A stretch of 64,000 nucleotides of DNA from Bartonella elizabethae F9251 = ATCC 49927 (GCF_000518165.1 NZ_JADB01000003.1:62001-126000), one strand, 5' to 3'. Counted from the stretch's first letter, positions 17,830 to 28,044 are shown. Made by a program: numbers and translations. Notes: a model not told the origin generated them from the letters alone.

Positions 17830-19656
17830 ATGAGTCTTAAATGGAATAAAAGACTGTTCGTGCGTGCAGTATGGCGAAACATTTTGATTGTTTTGCTGTT
17901 GCAAGTGCTGTGTATCTCTTTGATTTCGTTTTATTATTTTATTCAGCCCCGTGGTTATCAAGCAACTATAGCTTTTTCATTATCTGATTCTGTAGGAAAG
18001 CCATTATCCATTGAAAAACAAGACAATATTATCGCCTTTTTGTTTTCACAGCCCATATTTTTCGATGATTCGTCTTTTTCTTTAAGTGCTTCTTATAAGA
18101 AAAAAAAACAAGAAAATATTCGTTTATCGCGTCATGGAGATCTTATCAATCTTACTTTTCATGCTGAAACACTTGAAGCAGCGCAACAGGGTGTGGAAAC
18201 TTGGTTTTCTGCATTTTCACAAGCAATCATACAACAAAAACAATCTTTGTTAAATGAGAAATTAAAAGACAAACAATACGATAATGCTGCAATCGTTAAT
18301 ATCATGCAAGGATTTCGTGCCTCTGTTGATTCTTTTATTCAGCATGGTGTAAAACAAACAGAACTTCATGATCTTTCGACGCAATTAACGCAAGCAACTT
18401 TAAAGCGTATTCATTTAACAAGTTTGAATTCAACAATTAACATGATGCGTGAAAAGGGGCAGTCTTTACTGTCTTTATCACTTATTGCAGGCAATTCAGC
18501 AATTGTATCTCTGGAATCTAAACGTGATCTCTTGGAAACACAAAGAGCACATATGGCTGCGCAATTGGGGTGGACACATCCTCAAATTAAGGCCATGACT
18601 GCGGAATTAGAGGCGGTTTCTTATCAATTAAAAAATAAAATTTTACAGATCGTTAATCAAGTTCATTCCGATGAGATTATTGCAACGGAGTTGGAAAAAC
18701 AGCTCAAAAAAAGAGTGAGCTTTTTTGTAAAAGATCAATCCCAATCTTTGAATGAAATCTTTAACGCGTTTGAAAATAAAATAAAAGCAGAGATCGATGC
18801 ACAAAATAAAGCGATGAGTAAGCCTACTCAAAGAAGCGAAAAAGTTATGGGTTCATATCGAGGATTGAGTGATAATTCTCTTCTCTTGCAAAATGTAAAG
18901 ATCCATGTGGTTACACCAACAAAGTTAGCGCCAATTTCTTTTATAGCTCTTTATGGAAAAAATATTCTTGTGAGTGCATTGGTGAGCTTCCTTACTCTTT
19001 TGCTCGGAATAGTGTTATTTTATCCGTGCTTTAGAAGTAAAAAAGATCAACTCTCAGAAGAGAATTTGGGATCAAAAGAAAATGCTCTCAAGAAGAATGA
19101 GAGTATGTTAGTCTCTCAAGAAATGAAAAATTTTGAAGCTTTTATTACGATAGAGGGATTATCTGATGTTTTGAAATGGCGCGCTTCAACCGTTATTTCA
19201 ATCATTGGACCAGAGGCTGCACGAACAGCGGCAAAACTTTCACTTCATCTTACAAAAGAGCACAAAACAATTTTGTTGGTTGATATCTCGGGTCAACAAA
19301 TCGAGAAAGTCATTGGCCCACATCGGGGACTGAGTGATATTTTAACGGGCCATGCCCAGTTGCATGACGTTATTTACCGTGATTATGATACGGGGGTTGA
19401 TATTCTCCCTCAAGGGTTAACAAGCGCTGTTTCTGCACAAGATTTTTCAAATAATATTTCCTATATATTACAAGAATTTAAGAAAGAGTATGATTTTATC
19501 ATTTTAGAGATGGCAAGCGAACCTAAATATGGGGTTGAGCAATTTGCAGAGCTAACGGACTATTATATTTGTCATAGTGTTCTTAATGAACAGGACTGGA
19601 TGATGCGGATGGTCAGTTGCTTTCCAAAGACTGTGTATCGTGTTGTTGCGTTATGA
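17830..19656 (+). CDS. Wzc/ExoP-like polysaccharide co-polymerase with degenerate ATPase domain
   Basis: 608 residues: a transmembrane helix (about 18-38), a periplasmic, mostly helical domain (40-370), a second transmembrane helix (about 377-398) and a cytoplasmic BY-kinase/MinD-like domain from about 440. This is the topology of Wzz/Wzc/ExoP proteins that control export and chain length of surface polysaccharides. The P-loop is broken: the expected Walker A reads SIIGPEAARTAAKLS (about 455-470) with no GKT/GKS, and there is no tyrosine cluster at the C-terminus, so kinase activity is unlikely. No glycosyltransferases or wza-like genes are nearby. I chose ATG 17830 over TTG 17812. The superfamily is fairly sure; its polysaccharide is unknown. 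Confidence 0.7.
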   Translation: MSLKWNKRLFVRAVWRNILIVLLLQVLCISLISFYYFIQPRGYQATIAFSLSDSVGKPLSIEKQDNIIAFLFSQPIFFDDSSFSLSASYKKKKQENIRLSRHGDLINLTFHAETLEAAQQGVETWFSAFSQAIIQQKQSLLNEKLKDKQYDNAAIVNIMQGFRASVDSFIQHGVKQTELHDLSTQLTQATLKRIHLTSLNSTINMMREKGQSLLSLSLIAGNSAIVSLESKRDLLETQRAHMAAQLGWTHPQIKAMTAELEAVSYQLKNKILQIVNQVHSDEIIATELEKQLKKRVSFFVKDQSQSLNEIFNAFENKIKAEIDAQNKAMSKPTQRSEKVMGSYRGLSDNSLLLQNVKIHVVTPTKLAPISFIALYGKNILVSALVSFLTLLLGIVLFYPCFRSKKDQLSEENLGSKENALKKNESMLVSQEMKNFEAFITIEGLSDVLKWRASTVISIIGPEAARTAAKLSLHLTKEHKTILLVDISGQQIEKVIGPHRGLSDILTGHAQLHDVIYRDYDTGVDILPQGLTSAVSAQDFSNNISYILQEFKKEYDFIILEMASEPKYGVEQFAELTDYYICHSVLNEQDWMMRMVSCFPKTVYRVVAL

Positions 19657-19786
19657 ATTTCGTAAAAAAAGAAATATGTATTGCGTGTTATAGTGGTACG
19701 CTTGTTTTTTGCTAAAGTTATAGTACATACTAGTGTGCGGAGATTTTCTGTTTAAATTTAGAAATGCATTGTAGTTGGAGAGAAGC

Positions 19787-20878
19787 GTGGGGCAATCAGA
19801 GATGGCAGTAAAAAGATTAAACGATAACTTTTTAACACCTGTGCAAAAGAGAAATCGAAAGCAAATTCAGGTGTGGCTTTACTCTATTTTATTGCTTTGC
19901 TTAGCAATTGTTTTGGTAGGGGGAGCAACCCGTTTGACGGGATCAGGATTATCAATAACGGAATGGAAGCCAATTCATGGCGTTATACCACCGATTGGTG
20001 AGGATCAATGGCAAGAGGAATTTTTAAAGTATCAACAAATAGCGCAGTATAAATTGCTTAATTCTGATATGACTTTAAGTGCTTTTAAGGTTATTTTTTG
20101 GTGGGAATGGGCGCACCGTGTTCTTGGGCGTCTTGTTGGTCTTGTCGCTTTATTGGGATTAATTTGGTTTTGGGTGACGAAGCGTATTGAAAAAAATATT
20201 TTACTCCCGCTTATTGTTGTGCCGATCCTTATCGCCTTTCAAGGCTTTATTGGTTGGTGGATGGTCGCTTCAGGGATTGGGCAAAGTAATCTAACAAGTG
20301 TGAGCCAATATCGTTTGGCATTTCATCTTATAACGGCATGTTTGGTTATTATTTTTGTTACTTATTTATCTCGCGGACTTGCAGAATATTCAGAAAAACC
20401 AACCAATCAAAAGGTGCAATATTTTGCAGCTTGGCTCGTTATTTTCGTCTTGATAGAGATTTATTTGGGGGCTTTGGTTGCAGGGCTTCACGCTGGAAAA
20501 GTCTATAATACATGGCCTCTTATGGATGGTCAGATTATTCCTGATGGATTGTTGCAGCATCGTCCTTTTTGGCTTAATTTATTCGAAAATCCCTTAACGG
20601 TTCAATTTATTCACCGGTTTTTTGCTTATTTTTTATTTATTGTCTCGGCTCTTCATGCTTTCTATGTACAAAAAAATGTTCCACATTCAACGCACTCTCG
20701 TCGGGCATTCCTTATCTGTGTTATGATCATTATCCAAGCACTTTTAGGTATCTTGACACTGTTACATGAGGTTCCGATAAGTTTAGGGCTGATTCATCAA
20801 AGTATGGCATTAGCCGTGTTATGTTTTGCAGTTGCACACTGGCGAGCAACAAAAGGGGCATATCGCGTTGCTGAATAA
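19787..20878 (+). CDS. ctaA: Heme A synthase (COX15/CtaA)
   Basis: About 363 residues, eight predicted membrane helices. Conserved COX15 type-2 features: GGATRLTGSGLSITEWKP after helix 1, the histidine motifs EWAHRVLGR, FHLITA, QFIHRFFAY and LIHQSMA that ligate the two hemes. The enzyme converts heme O to heme A in the inner membrane for aa3-type cytochrome oxidase. Start: GTG at 19787 has GGAGAG 4-6 bases upstream; ATG at 19802 (MAVKRL) is the alternative and TTG 19775 is less likely because it would overlap that ribosome-binding site. It converges with argC, leaving only 21 bases between the stops. Confidence 0.93.
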   Translation: MGQSEMAVKRLNDNFLTPVQKRNRKQIQVWLYSILLLCLAIVLVGGATRLTGSGLSITEWKPIHGVIPPIGEDQWQEEFLKYQQIAQYKLLNSDMTLSAFKVIFWWEWAHRVLGRLVGLVALLGLIWFWVTKRIEKNILLPLIVVPILIAFQGFIGWWMVASGIGQSNLTSVSQYRLAFHLITACLVIIFVTYLSRGLAEYSEKPTNQKVQYFAAWLVIFVLIEIYLGALVAGLHAGKVYNTWPLMDGQIIPDGLLQHRPFWLNLFENPLTVQFIHRFFAYFLFIVSALHAFYVQKNVPHSTHSRRAFLICVMIIIQALLGILTLLHEVPISLGLIHQSMALAVLCFAVAHWRATKGAYRVAE

Positions 20879-20899
20879 AAGTTTATATCAAGATGGCGT

Positions 20900-21832
20900 T
20901 TAATTAACTGAAAGCATTAAATCGAGATTTTGGATAGCAGCAGCTGATGCGCCTTTTCCTAAATTATCGAAGAGGGCACAGAGATTAAAAATTCCTTCGC
21001 GATCGTTTCCAAATACGAACAGTTTCATACCATCTTTATTGGCAAAACATTCTGGATTCAGTCTTTGAAGAGAAGCCGTTTCATCTTGTGATGCCACTGA
21101 AATGATGTTTTGTCCATCGTAATGGTTTGCAAGAATTTCACGCAGATCAGAACAGTTTGCTGATTTTGTGAATAAATGGCGGTGTAGTGGAAGATTCACA
21201 ATCATTCCTTGAGGAAAACGACCAACACTGGGCATAAAAAGCGGCGTTTGATTAATTTGTCCATGGAGTTTAATTTCTGGCACATGTTTGTGTTCAAGAT
21301 TAAGGCCATAGATAAAATAATTTTCCTGAATATTTTCTTGAGATTGATTTTCCATTTGGGTAATCAATTGTTTTCCACCACCGGTATAGCCGGAGATTGC
21401 ATAAATAGAGATGGGATAGTCTGCATCTAGCAATCCTGCTTCGCGAAGGGGGCGAATCAAGCTAATGGCACCGGTAGGATAACATCCAGGATTAGAGACG
21501 TAATGGGCTGCTTGAATGCGTTTTCTTTGACCTGCTGTCATTTCAGGAAAACCGTAGACCCAGTTTGGCGCAACACGGTGAGCTGATGAGCTATCAATAA
21601 CCCTAATGTTTTTATTCTTTTTTAGCCAATGAACAGTTTTACGTGCTGCATCATCTGGAAGACATAAAATGGCAATATCCGTTTGAGTAAGATAGTCTTG
21701 TCGCAGATGAACATTATGGCGATCCTTATGAGCAAGAGAGAGCAGTTTTAAATCTGTACGTTTCTCTAAACGCTTTTGTATTTGTAGCCCAGTTGTGCCG
21801 TGTTCACCATCAATAAAAACTTTGGTTACCAT
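20900..21832 (-). CDS. argC: N-acetyl-gamma-glutamyl-phosphate reductase (ArgC, type 2)
   Basis: 310 residues, the shorter ArgC type common in alphaproteobacteria. Nucleotide-binding start VFIDGEHGTTGLQI (the G-x-x-G-T-T-G signature), catalytic cysteine C117 in SNPGCYPTG, and the SGYTGGGK loop. It reduces N-acetylglutamyl phosphate in the third step of arginine/ornithine synthesis. No other arg gene lies in the window. Divergent from glyA across about 340 bases. Confidence 0.93.
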   Translation of the reverse strand: MVTKVFIDGEHGTTGLQIQKRLEKRTDLKLLSLAHKDRHNVHLRQDYLTQTDIAILCLPDDAARKTVHWLKKNKNIRVIDSSSAHRVAPNWVYGFPEMTAGQRKRIQAAHYVSNPGCYPTGAISLIRPLREAGLLDADYPISIYAISGYTGGGKQLITQMENQSQENIQENYFIYGLNLEHKHVPEIKLHGQINQTPLFMPSVGRFPQGMIVNLPLHRHLFTKSANCSDLREILANHYDGQNIISVASQDETASLQRLNPECFANKDGMKLFVFGNDREGIFNLCALFDNLGKGASAAAIQNLDLMLSVN

Positions 21833-22171
21833 TCTTAACTTGCCTTGTATTAATTTTCCCTACGATATCCAGCTTTTCTCATTATAATTTATTTTAAATC
21901 ATTACCAACTTAAATCATAATCATTAACTTCTTGAATTTCTTTAGGTTATAGATATTTTTTATAAAAGCTATCGATAAGCGCGTAAAAGAAGAAACTTAA
22001 CTTCATTTTTCACTTGTCTTATGAGCGAAGTTTTTTACTGTTTCTATGCGCGCAATAAGATAGATATTTGTATCAGTATTTTTGAGTGTAAGTGGTTTAA
22101 AATGTTTGGTTTGCGTGGTTTGCTGTGTTATCGTTTAGTGACTTTATTTTTTAATGTTAGGAATGTGTTTT
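21833..22171. other. Divergent promoter region between argC and glyA
   Basis: About 340 AT-rich bases. It contains a loose inverted repeat AACTTC ... GAAGTT (about 21990-22030). I looked for a glycine or other riboswitch upstream of glyA and saw no tandem aptamer pattern. Confidence 0.4.
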
Positions 22172-23485
22172 ATGACTCAGCAAGAAAATGACGCACAAAA
22201 GCGCTTTTTTAATGATAATTTACAGACAGTTGATGGTGCAATTTTTAATGCCATTAGAGGGGAATTTGAGCGGCAACAACATGAAATTGAGCTGATTGCC
22301 TCAGAGAATATTGTTTCAAGAGCAGTTCTTGAAGCACAGGGGTCTGTTTTAACCAATAAATATGCAGAGGGTTATCCAAGAAAGCGTTACTATGGCGGGT
22401 GTCAATTTGTCGATGTTGTTGAGGATTTAGCTATTGAAAGAGCAAAACAGCTTTTTGGTGCTGCTTTTGCCAATGTGCAACCTAATTCTGGTAGCCAAAT
22501 GAATCAAGCTGTCTTTCTGGCGTTACTCCAGCCTGGTGATACATTTATGGGATTGGATTTAAATGCTGGTGGTCACCTTACACATGGTTCGTCTGTCAAT
22601 ATGTCAGGAAAATGGTTCGATGTTGTTTCCTATGGTGTGCGTCTGGAAGATCAGATTATTGATATGGATGAGGTTGAGCGGCTTGCGAAAGAACGTAAGC
22701 CAAAGCTTATTATCGCAGGGGGCTCATCTTATCCTCGATTCTGGGATTGGAAACGATTCCGTGAAATTGCAGATGAGATCGGTGCTCATCTCCTTGTTGA
22801 TATGTCTCATATTGCTGGTCTTGTTGCTGGTGGTGTGCATCCTTCCCCTGTTCCCCATGCGCATATTGTAACGACGACAACACATAAATCACTTCGAGGT
22901 CCTCGAGGTGGTTTGATATTGACGAATGATGAGGCTTTATCCAGAAAAATTAATTCTGCTATTTTCCCTGGTCTTCAAGGGGGGCCTTTAATGCATGTGA
23001 TTGCGGCAAAGGCTGTGGCATTTGAGGAGGCCTTACATCCTTCTTTCAAGAGTTACACTTCTAATGTTGTCGCTAATGCAAAAATTTTAGCAAAAACATT
23101 ACAGGATAATGGTTTTAATATTGTGTCTGGCGGTACAGATAATCATTTATTGTTGGTTGATTTACGTTCGAAAAATCTAACAGGAAAACGTGCAGAATTG
23201 GCTTTGGGGCGCGCTCATATGACCTGCAATAAAAATGGCATTCCTTTTGATCCTGAAACGCCATCTATAACATCGGGAATTCGTTTGGGATCACCTGCTG
23301 CCACAACCCGTGGTTTTTTAGAAAAAGAGTTTACACAAGTTGGTCATCTGATTTCAGAAGTCCTTGATGGCCTTCGAAATGCAAAAAGTGATGAAGATAA
23401 TTATGCCGTTGAAATGGCTGTTAAGAAAAAGGTGGAAGATATGACGAATCAATTTCCTCTTTATTCTTACCTTAGCATGCGTTAA
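22172..23485 (+). CDS. glyA: Serine hydroxymethyltransferase
   Basis: 437 residues. The PLP lysine is K239 in [15 protein letters not shown], and the family motifs [25 protein letters not shown] and [11 protein letters not shown] are intact. It converts serine and tetrahydrofolate to glycine and 5,10-methylene-THF in the cytoplasm. I chose the ATG at 22172: it has AGGA 9 bases upstream and gives the usual N-terminus; ATGs at 22154 and 22163 are upstream alternatives. It heads the glyA-nrdR-ribD-ribE-ribH-nusB run, a conserved alphaproteobacterial order; nrdR follows after 10 bases. Confidence 0.97.
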   Translation: MTQQENDAQKRFFNDNLQTVDGAIFNAIRGEFERQQHEIELIASENIVSRAVLEAQGSVLTNKYAEGYPRKRYYGGCQFVDVVEDLAIERAKQLFGAAFANVQPNSGSQMNQAVFLALLQPGDTFMGLDLNAGGHLTHGSSVNMSGKWFDVVSYGVRLEDQIIDMDEVERLAKERKPKLIIAGGSSYPRFWDWKRFREIADEIGAHLLVDMSHIAGLVAGGVHPSPVPHAHIVTTTTHKSLRGPRGGLILTNDEALSRKINSAIFPGLQGGPLMHVIAAKAVAFEEALHPSFKSYTSNVVANAKILAKTLQDNGFNIVSGGTDNHLLLVDLRSKNLTGKRAELALGRAHMTCNKNGIPFDPETPSITSGIRLGSPAATTRGFLEKEFTQVGHLISEVLDGLRNAKSDEDNYAVEMAVKKKVEDMTNQFPLYSYLSMR

Positions 23486-23495
23486 GGATAAAAAA

Positions 23496-23978
23496 ATGCG
23501 CTGTCCTTACTGTCAATATGAGGATACACAGGTAAAAGACTCACGTCCAGCAGAAGAGGGGGCGGTGATTCGACGCCGTCGTGTGTGTTCCGTTTGCGGT
23601 GGTCGTTTTACAACTTTTGAACGTGTTCAATTGCGTGAGCTTTTGGTTACTAAAAAAAGTGGACGATGTGAGCCATTTGATCGTGATAAATTAATGCGAT
23701 CGGTTGATGTGGCTGTACGAAAGCGCAATATTGATCCTGATCGTATTGAACGAGCAATCTCTGGCATTGTACGCCAGCTTGAGAGTTTGGGGGAACCAGA
23801 GGTTGCTTCAGAAAAAATTGGGCATCTTGTGATGGAAGCATTAAAAAGAATTGATGATATTGCTTATATCCGTTTTGCTTCTGTATATCGAGATTTTCGT
23901 AGTGCAAGCGATTTTCACGATATTATCGATGAGTTGTCAAAGACTGTAGCGGATACAGAATCTCGTTTTAATGAATAA
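23496..23978 (+). CDS. nrdR: Transcriptional repressor NrdR
   Basis: 160 residues. Zinc ribbon C3-x2-C6 ... C31-x2-C34 at the N-terminus, then an ATP-cone domain (about 49-139). NrdR senses ATP/dATP and represses ribonucleotide reductase genes by binding NrdR boxes. No nrd gene lies in the window, so it acts in trans. AAGGAT lies upstream of the ATG. Its stop overlaps the ribD start by 8 bases, indicating coupled translation. Confidence 0.96.
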   Translation: MRCPYCQYEDTQVKDSRPAEEGAVIRRRRVCSVCGGRFTTFERVQLRELLVTKKSGRCEPFDRDKLMRSVDVAVRKRNIDPDRIERAISGIVRQLESLGEPEVASEKIGHLVMEALKRIDDIAYIRFASVYRDFRSASDFHDIIDELSKTVADTESRFNE

Positions 23979-25098
23979 AAAAGTGCAAGATGAACGGTTT
24001 ATGGCTGCCGCTATCCGTTTAGCAGAGCGCCATGTGGGGCTTACAGGTGAGAATCCTTCCGTGGGTACGCTAATTGTGCAAAATGATGGCGGTACGGGGC
24101 CATTTATTGTGGGCTATGGTGTAACAGCTCTTCATGGGAGGCCTCATGCGGAAGTGCAAGCTTTACGCATGGCTGGCTCTTTGGCTCAAGGAGCAACTGC
24201 CTATGTTACTTTAGAACCTTGCGCACATTATGGAAAAACTTCTCCGTGTGTTAATGTACTTATTGATTCAGGTATTTCCCGCGTTGTTGTTGCTCTGACC
24301 GATTGTGACAAGCGTGTGGATGGTCGTGGTCTTGCTCTTTTGCGTGCGGCGGGTGTTGAAGTCGTTGAGGGTATTTTAGCTGAAGAGGCTTTTGAAGCTT
24401 TATGGACACATTGGTGTATAAGAAAGTTGCAACGTTGTGCTGTCACTTTTAAAATGGCAATTTCTGCCGATAATAGCGTGGGAAAAAGAAAGGAGGGGGG
24501 AATAAAAATTAGTGGAACGCTTTCCCATACCCATACGCATATTCTACGGGCTCAAAACAATGCTATTCTCGTTGGTATTGGGACTATATTAGCCGATGAT
24601 CCACAACTCAATTGCCGCTTGCCAGGAATGGAAATGCGCTCGCCAATTCGTATTATTTTGGATGCAGATTTATCTATCCCTCTTGATGCGAAAGTTGTCC
24701 AAACAGCCATAAAAACTCCTACGTGGGTTATTTGTAATGGGGATCTTTCAAAGAAAAACAAAAAAAACGCATTGGAGCACTATGGTGTGTCTGTTTATTC
24801 CGTAGAGATGAATAATGGTTTTGTAGACCCCTTTGTTCTTTTACAGATGCTTTATAAACAGGGGATTAATAGTGTTTTACTGGAAGGGGGCGTAAAGACA
24901 GGAGAACAGTTTTTGAATGCTGGTTGTGTTGATCATTTGATATGTTTTTATAGTCCCGTTGTTTTAGGAAAAAAAGGAATTACAGCCCCTCATTTTGAAA
25001 ATTATCTCTCGCAATTTCGTGAGATTGAGACAAAAATGTTTGGAAATGACCGTTTTTATAAATGGAGACGTAAGACATTATGTTCACAGGAATTATAA
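23971..25098 (+). CDS. ribD: Bifunctional riboflavin biosynthesis deaminase/reductase RibD
   Basis: 375 residues in two domains. The N-terminal CMP/dCMP-deaminase-like domain has the zinc site H59-A-E61 and [11 protein letters not shown] (C84, C93). The C-terminal RibD_C reductase domain covers about 150-370 ([26 protein letters not shown]). It deaminates then reduces the pyrimidine intermediate formed from GTP. It overlaps nrdR by 8 bases and ribE by 19 bases, so the three are translated as one coupled unit. Confidence 0.96.
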   Translation: MNKKVQDERFMAAAIRLAERHVGLTGENPSVGTLIVQNDGGTGPFIVGYGVTALHGRPHAEVQALRMAGSLAQGATAYVTLEPCAHYGKTSPCVNVLIDSGISRVVVALTDCDKRVDGRGLALLRAAGVEVVEGILAEEAFEALWTHWCIRKLQRCAVTFKMAISADNSVGKRKEGGIKISGTLSHTHTHILRAQNNAILVGIGTILADDPQLNCRLPGMEMRSPIRIILDADLSIPLDAKVVQTAIKTPTWVICNGDLSKKNKKNALEHYGVSVYSVEMNNGFVDPFVLLQMLYKQGINSVLLEGGVKTGEQFLNAGCVDHLICFYSPVVLGKKGITAPHFENYLSQFREIETKMFGNDRFYKWRRKTLCSQEL

Positions 25099-25697
25099 CC
25101 GATATCGGTTGTGTTGAAGATGTTCAATTTTTAAAGCAGGGGATGCGTGTAAAGATTTCTACACGCTATGCTATAGAAAGCTTAGCAATTGGTGCGTCAA
25201 TTGCGTGTTCAGGAATTTGTCTGACAGTTGTGGAACGAGGTTTTAAACAAGAAGATTTCAATTGGTTTGTTGTTGAGGCGTGGGAAGAAACATTACGTTT
25301 AACAAATCTTGCCCAATGGAAAAAAGGAACTTTTGTTAATTTAGAGCGTTCGCTTCGATTGGGTGATGAGATGGGAGGGCATTTGGTTTCTGGTCATATT
25401 GATGGCTTGGCTGAAATCATTGAACAAAAAAATGAAGGGGATGCAATTCGTTTTTATTTAAAAGTTTCAAGACAATTTATGCCTTTCATTGTATCTAAGG
25501 GATCAGTTGCTCTTAATGGGACATCTTTGACGGTTAATAGTGTGGAGGATTGCGTTTTTGATGTTCTTATTATTCGCCATACACTTGAAGTGACAACATG
25601 GGGAGAAGCTAAAATTGGAGATTGGGTCAATTTGGAAATTGACCAACTTGCTCGTTATGCTGCTAAGCTTTTTTCTTTTAAAAGAGACGATGAATAA
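25080..25697 (+). CDS. ribE: Riboflavin synthase alpha subunit
   Basis: 205 residues with the duplicated lumazine-binding fold. The N-terminus [10 protein letters not shown] is diagnostic, and the paired motifs SGICLTVV (first half) and NGTSLTVNSV (second half) are present. It dismutates two 6,7-dimethyl-8-ribityllumazine molecules to riboflavin. It starts inside the end of ribD. ribA/ribB functions are not in the window. Confidence 0.95.
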   Translation: MFTGIITDIGCVEDVQFLKQGMRVKISTRYAIESLAIGASIACSGICLTVVERGFKQEDFNWFVVEAWEETLRLTNLAQWKKGTFVNLERSLRLGDEMGGHLVSGHIDGLAEIIEQKNEGDAIRFYLKVSRQFMPFIVSKGSVALNGTSLTVNSVEDCVFDVLIIRHTLEVTTWGEAKIGDWVNLEIDQLARYAAKLFSFKRDDE

Positions 25698-25778
25698 GCT
25701 ACAATTCTATTGATCGTTTTTAGAATTTTATGCTCTATATTTTTGATTTTTTTGATTCGTTTTTTATGGAATTTCATT

Positions 25779-26234
25779 ATGATGAAAGAGATACGTAAAA
25801 AGCCTCACGTATTGATTGTTGAAGCACGTTTTTATGAAGAGATTTCTGATGCGCTTTTGAAAGGTGCGGTGAGTGCTTTGCAAAAAGCTGAAGCAAGTTA
25901 TGATATTATAACAGTTCCAGGAGCCTTAGAAATACCAGCTGCAATAGCTTTTGCTGAACAAAATAAAATATCTTATGATGGTTATGTTGCACTGGGTTGT
26001 GTTATTCGGGGGGAGACATATCACTTTGAAATTGTTGCCAACGATTCTTGTCGGGCCTTGATGGATTTAACTATTCATAAGCACTTAGCTATTGGAAATG
26101 GTATTTTAACTGTTGAAAATAAAGAGCAAGCATGGGTACGCGCAAAACAAGATAGCAAAAATAAAGGTGGTTTTGCAGCTGAAGCTGCTTTATGTATGAT
26201 CGCTCTAAAACAGAGATTTGGAGATAATCGTTAA
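25779..26234 (+). CDS. ribH: 6,7-dimethyl-8-ribityllumazine synthase
   Basis: 151 residues. Motifs of lumazine synthase are clear: [27 protein letters not shown] with the catalytic histidine in the YHFE segment, and [11 protein letters not shown]. It condenses the ribD product with dihydroxybutanone phosphate; subunits form pentamers or capsids. An open frame extends 23 codons upstream to 25710, but it is a hydrophobic stretch unlike the family; ATG 25779 (or 25782) has GGA 8 bases before it and gives the normal length. nusB follows after 2 bases. Confidence 0.93.
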   Translation: MMKEIRKKPHVLIVEARFYEEISDALLKGAVSALQKAEASYDIITVPGALEIPAAIAFAEQNKISYDGYVALGCVIRGETYHFEIVANDSCRALMDLTIHKHLAIGNGILTVENKEQAWVRAKQDSKNKGGFAAEAALCMIALKQRFGDNR

Positions 26235-26236
26235 GT

Positions 26237-26707
26237 ATGGCTGATATAAAAAGCAGACATTTTCCGCGTTCAGCCAATAAACGTGGAGCAGCAAGACTCG
26301 CTGCGGTTCAGGCTCTCTATCAAATGGATATCGTGGGTTCGGGAGTGATGGAAACGGCTGCGGAGTATGAGGCTTATCGTTTGGGAAAAGATATTGATGG
26401 AAACCAGTATCTTGAAGCTGATTTTCAATGGTTTTTGGCAATTATAACGGGTGTTGTAAAAGACCAAAAGCAGCTTGATCCTCTGCTTCATCAACAGCTT
26501 TCTGCAGAATGGTCTCTTTCACGTCTTGATTCCATATTGCGAGCAATTTTACGAGCCGCTTTGTGGGAGCTGATCAACCGTAAAGATGTTCCTGTTGCGG
26601 TCGTCATGAATGAATATGTTGATATAGCTAAAGCGTTTTTTGAAGGGGATGAGCCAAAACTTGTTAATGCCGTTCTTGACAGTATGGCAAAAAAAATCCG
26701 CTCTTAA
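26237..26707 (+). CDS. nusB: Transcription antitermination factor NusB
   Basis: 156 residues. N-terminus [17 protein letters not shown] and C-terminal [16 protein letters not shown] plus ...[11 protein letters not shown] match NusB. It pairs with NusE (S10) at boxA in rRNA operon antitermination. The ribH-nusB linkage is widely conserved. A long palindrome follows the stop. Confidence 0.95.
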   Translation: MADIKSRHFPRSANKRGAARLAAVQALYQMDIVGSGVMETAAEYEAYRLGKDIDGNQYLEADFQWFLAIITGVVKDQKQLDPLLHQQLSAEWSLSRLDSILRAILRAALWELINRKDVPVAVVMNEYVDIAKAFFEGDEPKLVNAVLDSMAKKIRS

Positions 26708-26722
26708 TGATGATATTTTCTC

Positions 26723-26759
26723 ATATGATGAGGTCTGATAATATCAGACGTCATCATAT
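26723..26759. repeat. 37-base near-perfect palindrome between convergent nusB and bamE
   Basis: Arms at 26723-26740 and 26742-26759 are inverted repeats of 18 bases with a single mismatch. There is a T/A-rich centre and no T-tract. It sits between two convergent stops, so a bidirectional terminator or RNA-stabilising hairpin is the likeliest role; a protein-binding site is possible. Confidence 0.7.
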
Positions 26760-26784
26760 TGGAACGATAAGCGGACGATATCTT

Positions 26785-27273
26785 CTACCTAGGGGGTGGT
26801 AGATTCGCAGGGCCTTTTATAATTTGAATTAAGAAGGGATGTTCTTTTGTTAATGTTGGTGTTGTTTGCGTAATGAAATCAAATACTTGACCGTCTTGTA
26901 GACCATAGTGAGCAACTTTTGTAACCTGATTGTTTTTATTGAAGTAAATAGCTAAAACTTTGCGGTCAATAATCTTTGTTTTCATAAACTGCATCCCACG
27001 ATAACGTGTTTGTGAGATGTAATAAAAGACTTCATTATCATATTTTGTTTTTAATGAAGGGGTTCCTAAAGTTAAAAGAACTTGCTCTTGACTTGAGCCA
27101 ATAGAAATAGAACTCAGAGCATTTTTATCAAGAATATAACCCTCTCTATAAATTTGGCTTGATCCTGAAGAATCGAGAAGACTACAACCCGCAAGTGTTA
27201 CGATGCTTGCTATTGATAAACCAACCAACAATTTGCGTTTGATTAAGGCTATTATGTGAGGCATTTGAAACAA
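26785..27273 (-). CDS. bamE: Outer-membrane assembly lipoprotein BamE (SmpA/OmlA)
   Basis: 162 residues. A positively charged start and hydrophobic segment lead to the lipobox VTLAGC (C30), so it is a lipoprotein. The SmpA/OmlA domain follows (about 50-130: ISIGSSQEQVLLTLGTPS, then the FYYISQTRYRGM strand). BamE belongs to the BAM complex that inserts beta-barrel proteins. Start: TTG at 27273 has AAGGAG 6 bases upstream; the ATG at 27264 would be 15 bases from it. Convergent with nusB, divergent from the DUF177 gene. Confidence 0.9.
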   Translation of the reverse strand: MFQMPHIIALIKRKLLVGLSIASIVTLAGCSLLDSSGSSQIYREGYILDKNALSSISIGSSQEQVLLTLGTPSLKTKYDNEVFYYISQTRYRGMQFMKTKIIDRKVLAIYFNKNNQVTKVAHYGLQDGQVFDFITQTTPTLTKEHPFLIQIIKGPANLPPPR

Positions 27274-27486
27274 TGATATCTCCTTTATACTGAGATGCGC
27301 GACAAGAAGGCAACCTCAAGTTTTTTCTAATTTTAGTTTAATCTACCGTAGCTTACATTGAGTTTCCCTGTTATAAGACGAATTATGCCATATAGAATTT
27401 CTTTAGAAAAGAAAAAAATGAATGAAATATACTTGAGCTAAATAAAAGTACTGTGCTTTATAGATTTTCATGTTTGGGAGTTGTCA

Positions 27487-28044
27487 ATGAATGTTCAAAA
27501 TATTTCTCAGATGGCATTTGCTTTGGCCTATCCAATATCCGTCCGTTCTCTTCCTGCTAAAGGGATAAGAGTTCATCTTTGTGCAAACAAAAAAGAATGT
27601 ACACATTTAGCTCAAAACCATGATTTAGTTGAGGTAAAATCTTGTGAGGGAAAATTCCATATTCTTCCGTGGAAAAAACGCGGTGTGCGTATAAAAGGTT
27701 TGTTGCAAGCGCATATAATACAGTTATGTGTTGTTACATTAGAACCCTTAGAAGATATTCTTCGTGAAAATATTGAGGTTGTTTTTGTTCCCGAAGATTC
27801 AAATTTAACGAAGCCCAAAATATCAGAAGATACACGAGAATTGTTTTTAGATGTAGAAGGGCTTGATACACCGGAAGTATTTTATAATGATCGAATTGAT
27901 ATTGGTGCAATCATGGAAGAGTTTTTTGAGTTGTCTATTAATCATTATCCACGTAAAGAGGGGATAAAAATGCATGTGGTTAAAAATTTAGAAGAAGCAG
28001 AGCAAAAGTTTTCGCCATTTTCTGTTTTGAAAAGTTGGAAGTAA
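27487..28044 (+). CDS. DUF177 (YceD-like) protein
   Basis: 185 residues. The cysteine-containing core LQAHIIQLCVVTLEPLEDIL and the later acidic segment with YNDRIDIGAIMEEFFELSINHYPRKEG match the DUF177/YceD family, implicated in 23S rRNA accumulation in other organisms. The second CxxC-type cysteine pair common in homologues is only partly kept. Start ATG 27487 has GGGAG 6 bases upstream; TTG 27481 is too close to it. It precedes plsX. In many bacteria a DUF177 gene, rpmF and plsX are linked; rpmF is not here. Confidence 0.85.
   Translation: MNVQNISQMAFALAYPISVRSLPAKGIRVHLCANKKECTHLAQNHDLVEVKSCEGKFHILPWKKRGVRIKGLLQAHIIQLCVVTLEPLEDILRENIEVVFVPEDSNLTKPKISEDTRELFLDVEGLDTPEVFYNDRIDIGAIMEEFFELSINHYPRKEGIKMHVVKNLEEAEQKFSPFSVLKSWK

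Noticed and set aside
21833-22171. Glycine riboswitch upstream of glyA
   Set aside because: No tandem aptamer signatures; only a loose inverted repeat.
25710-25778. N-terminal hydrophobic extension of ribH
   Set aside because: The lumazine synthase family has no such segment, and a better start with a ribosome-binding site lies at 25779.
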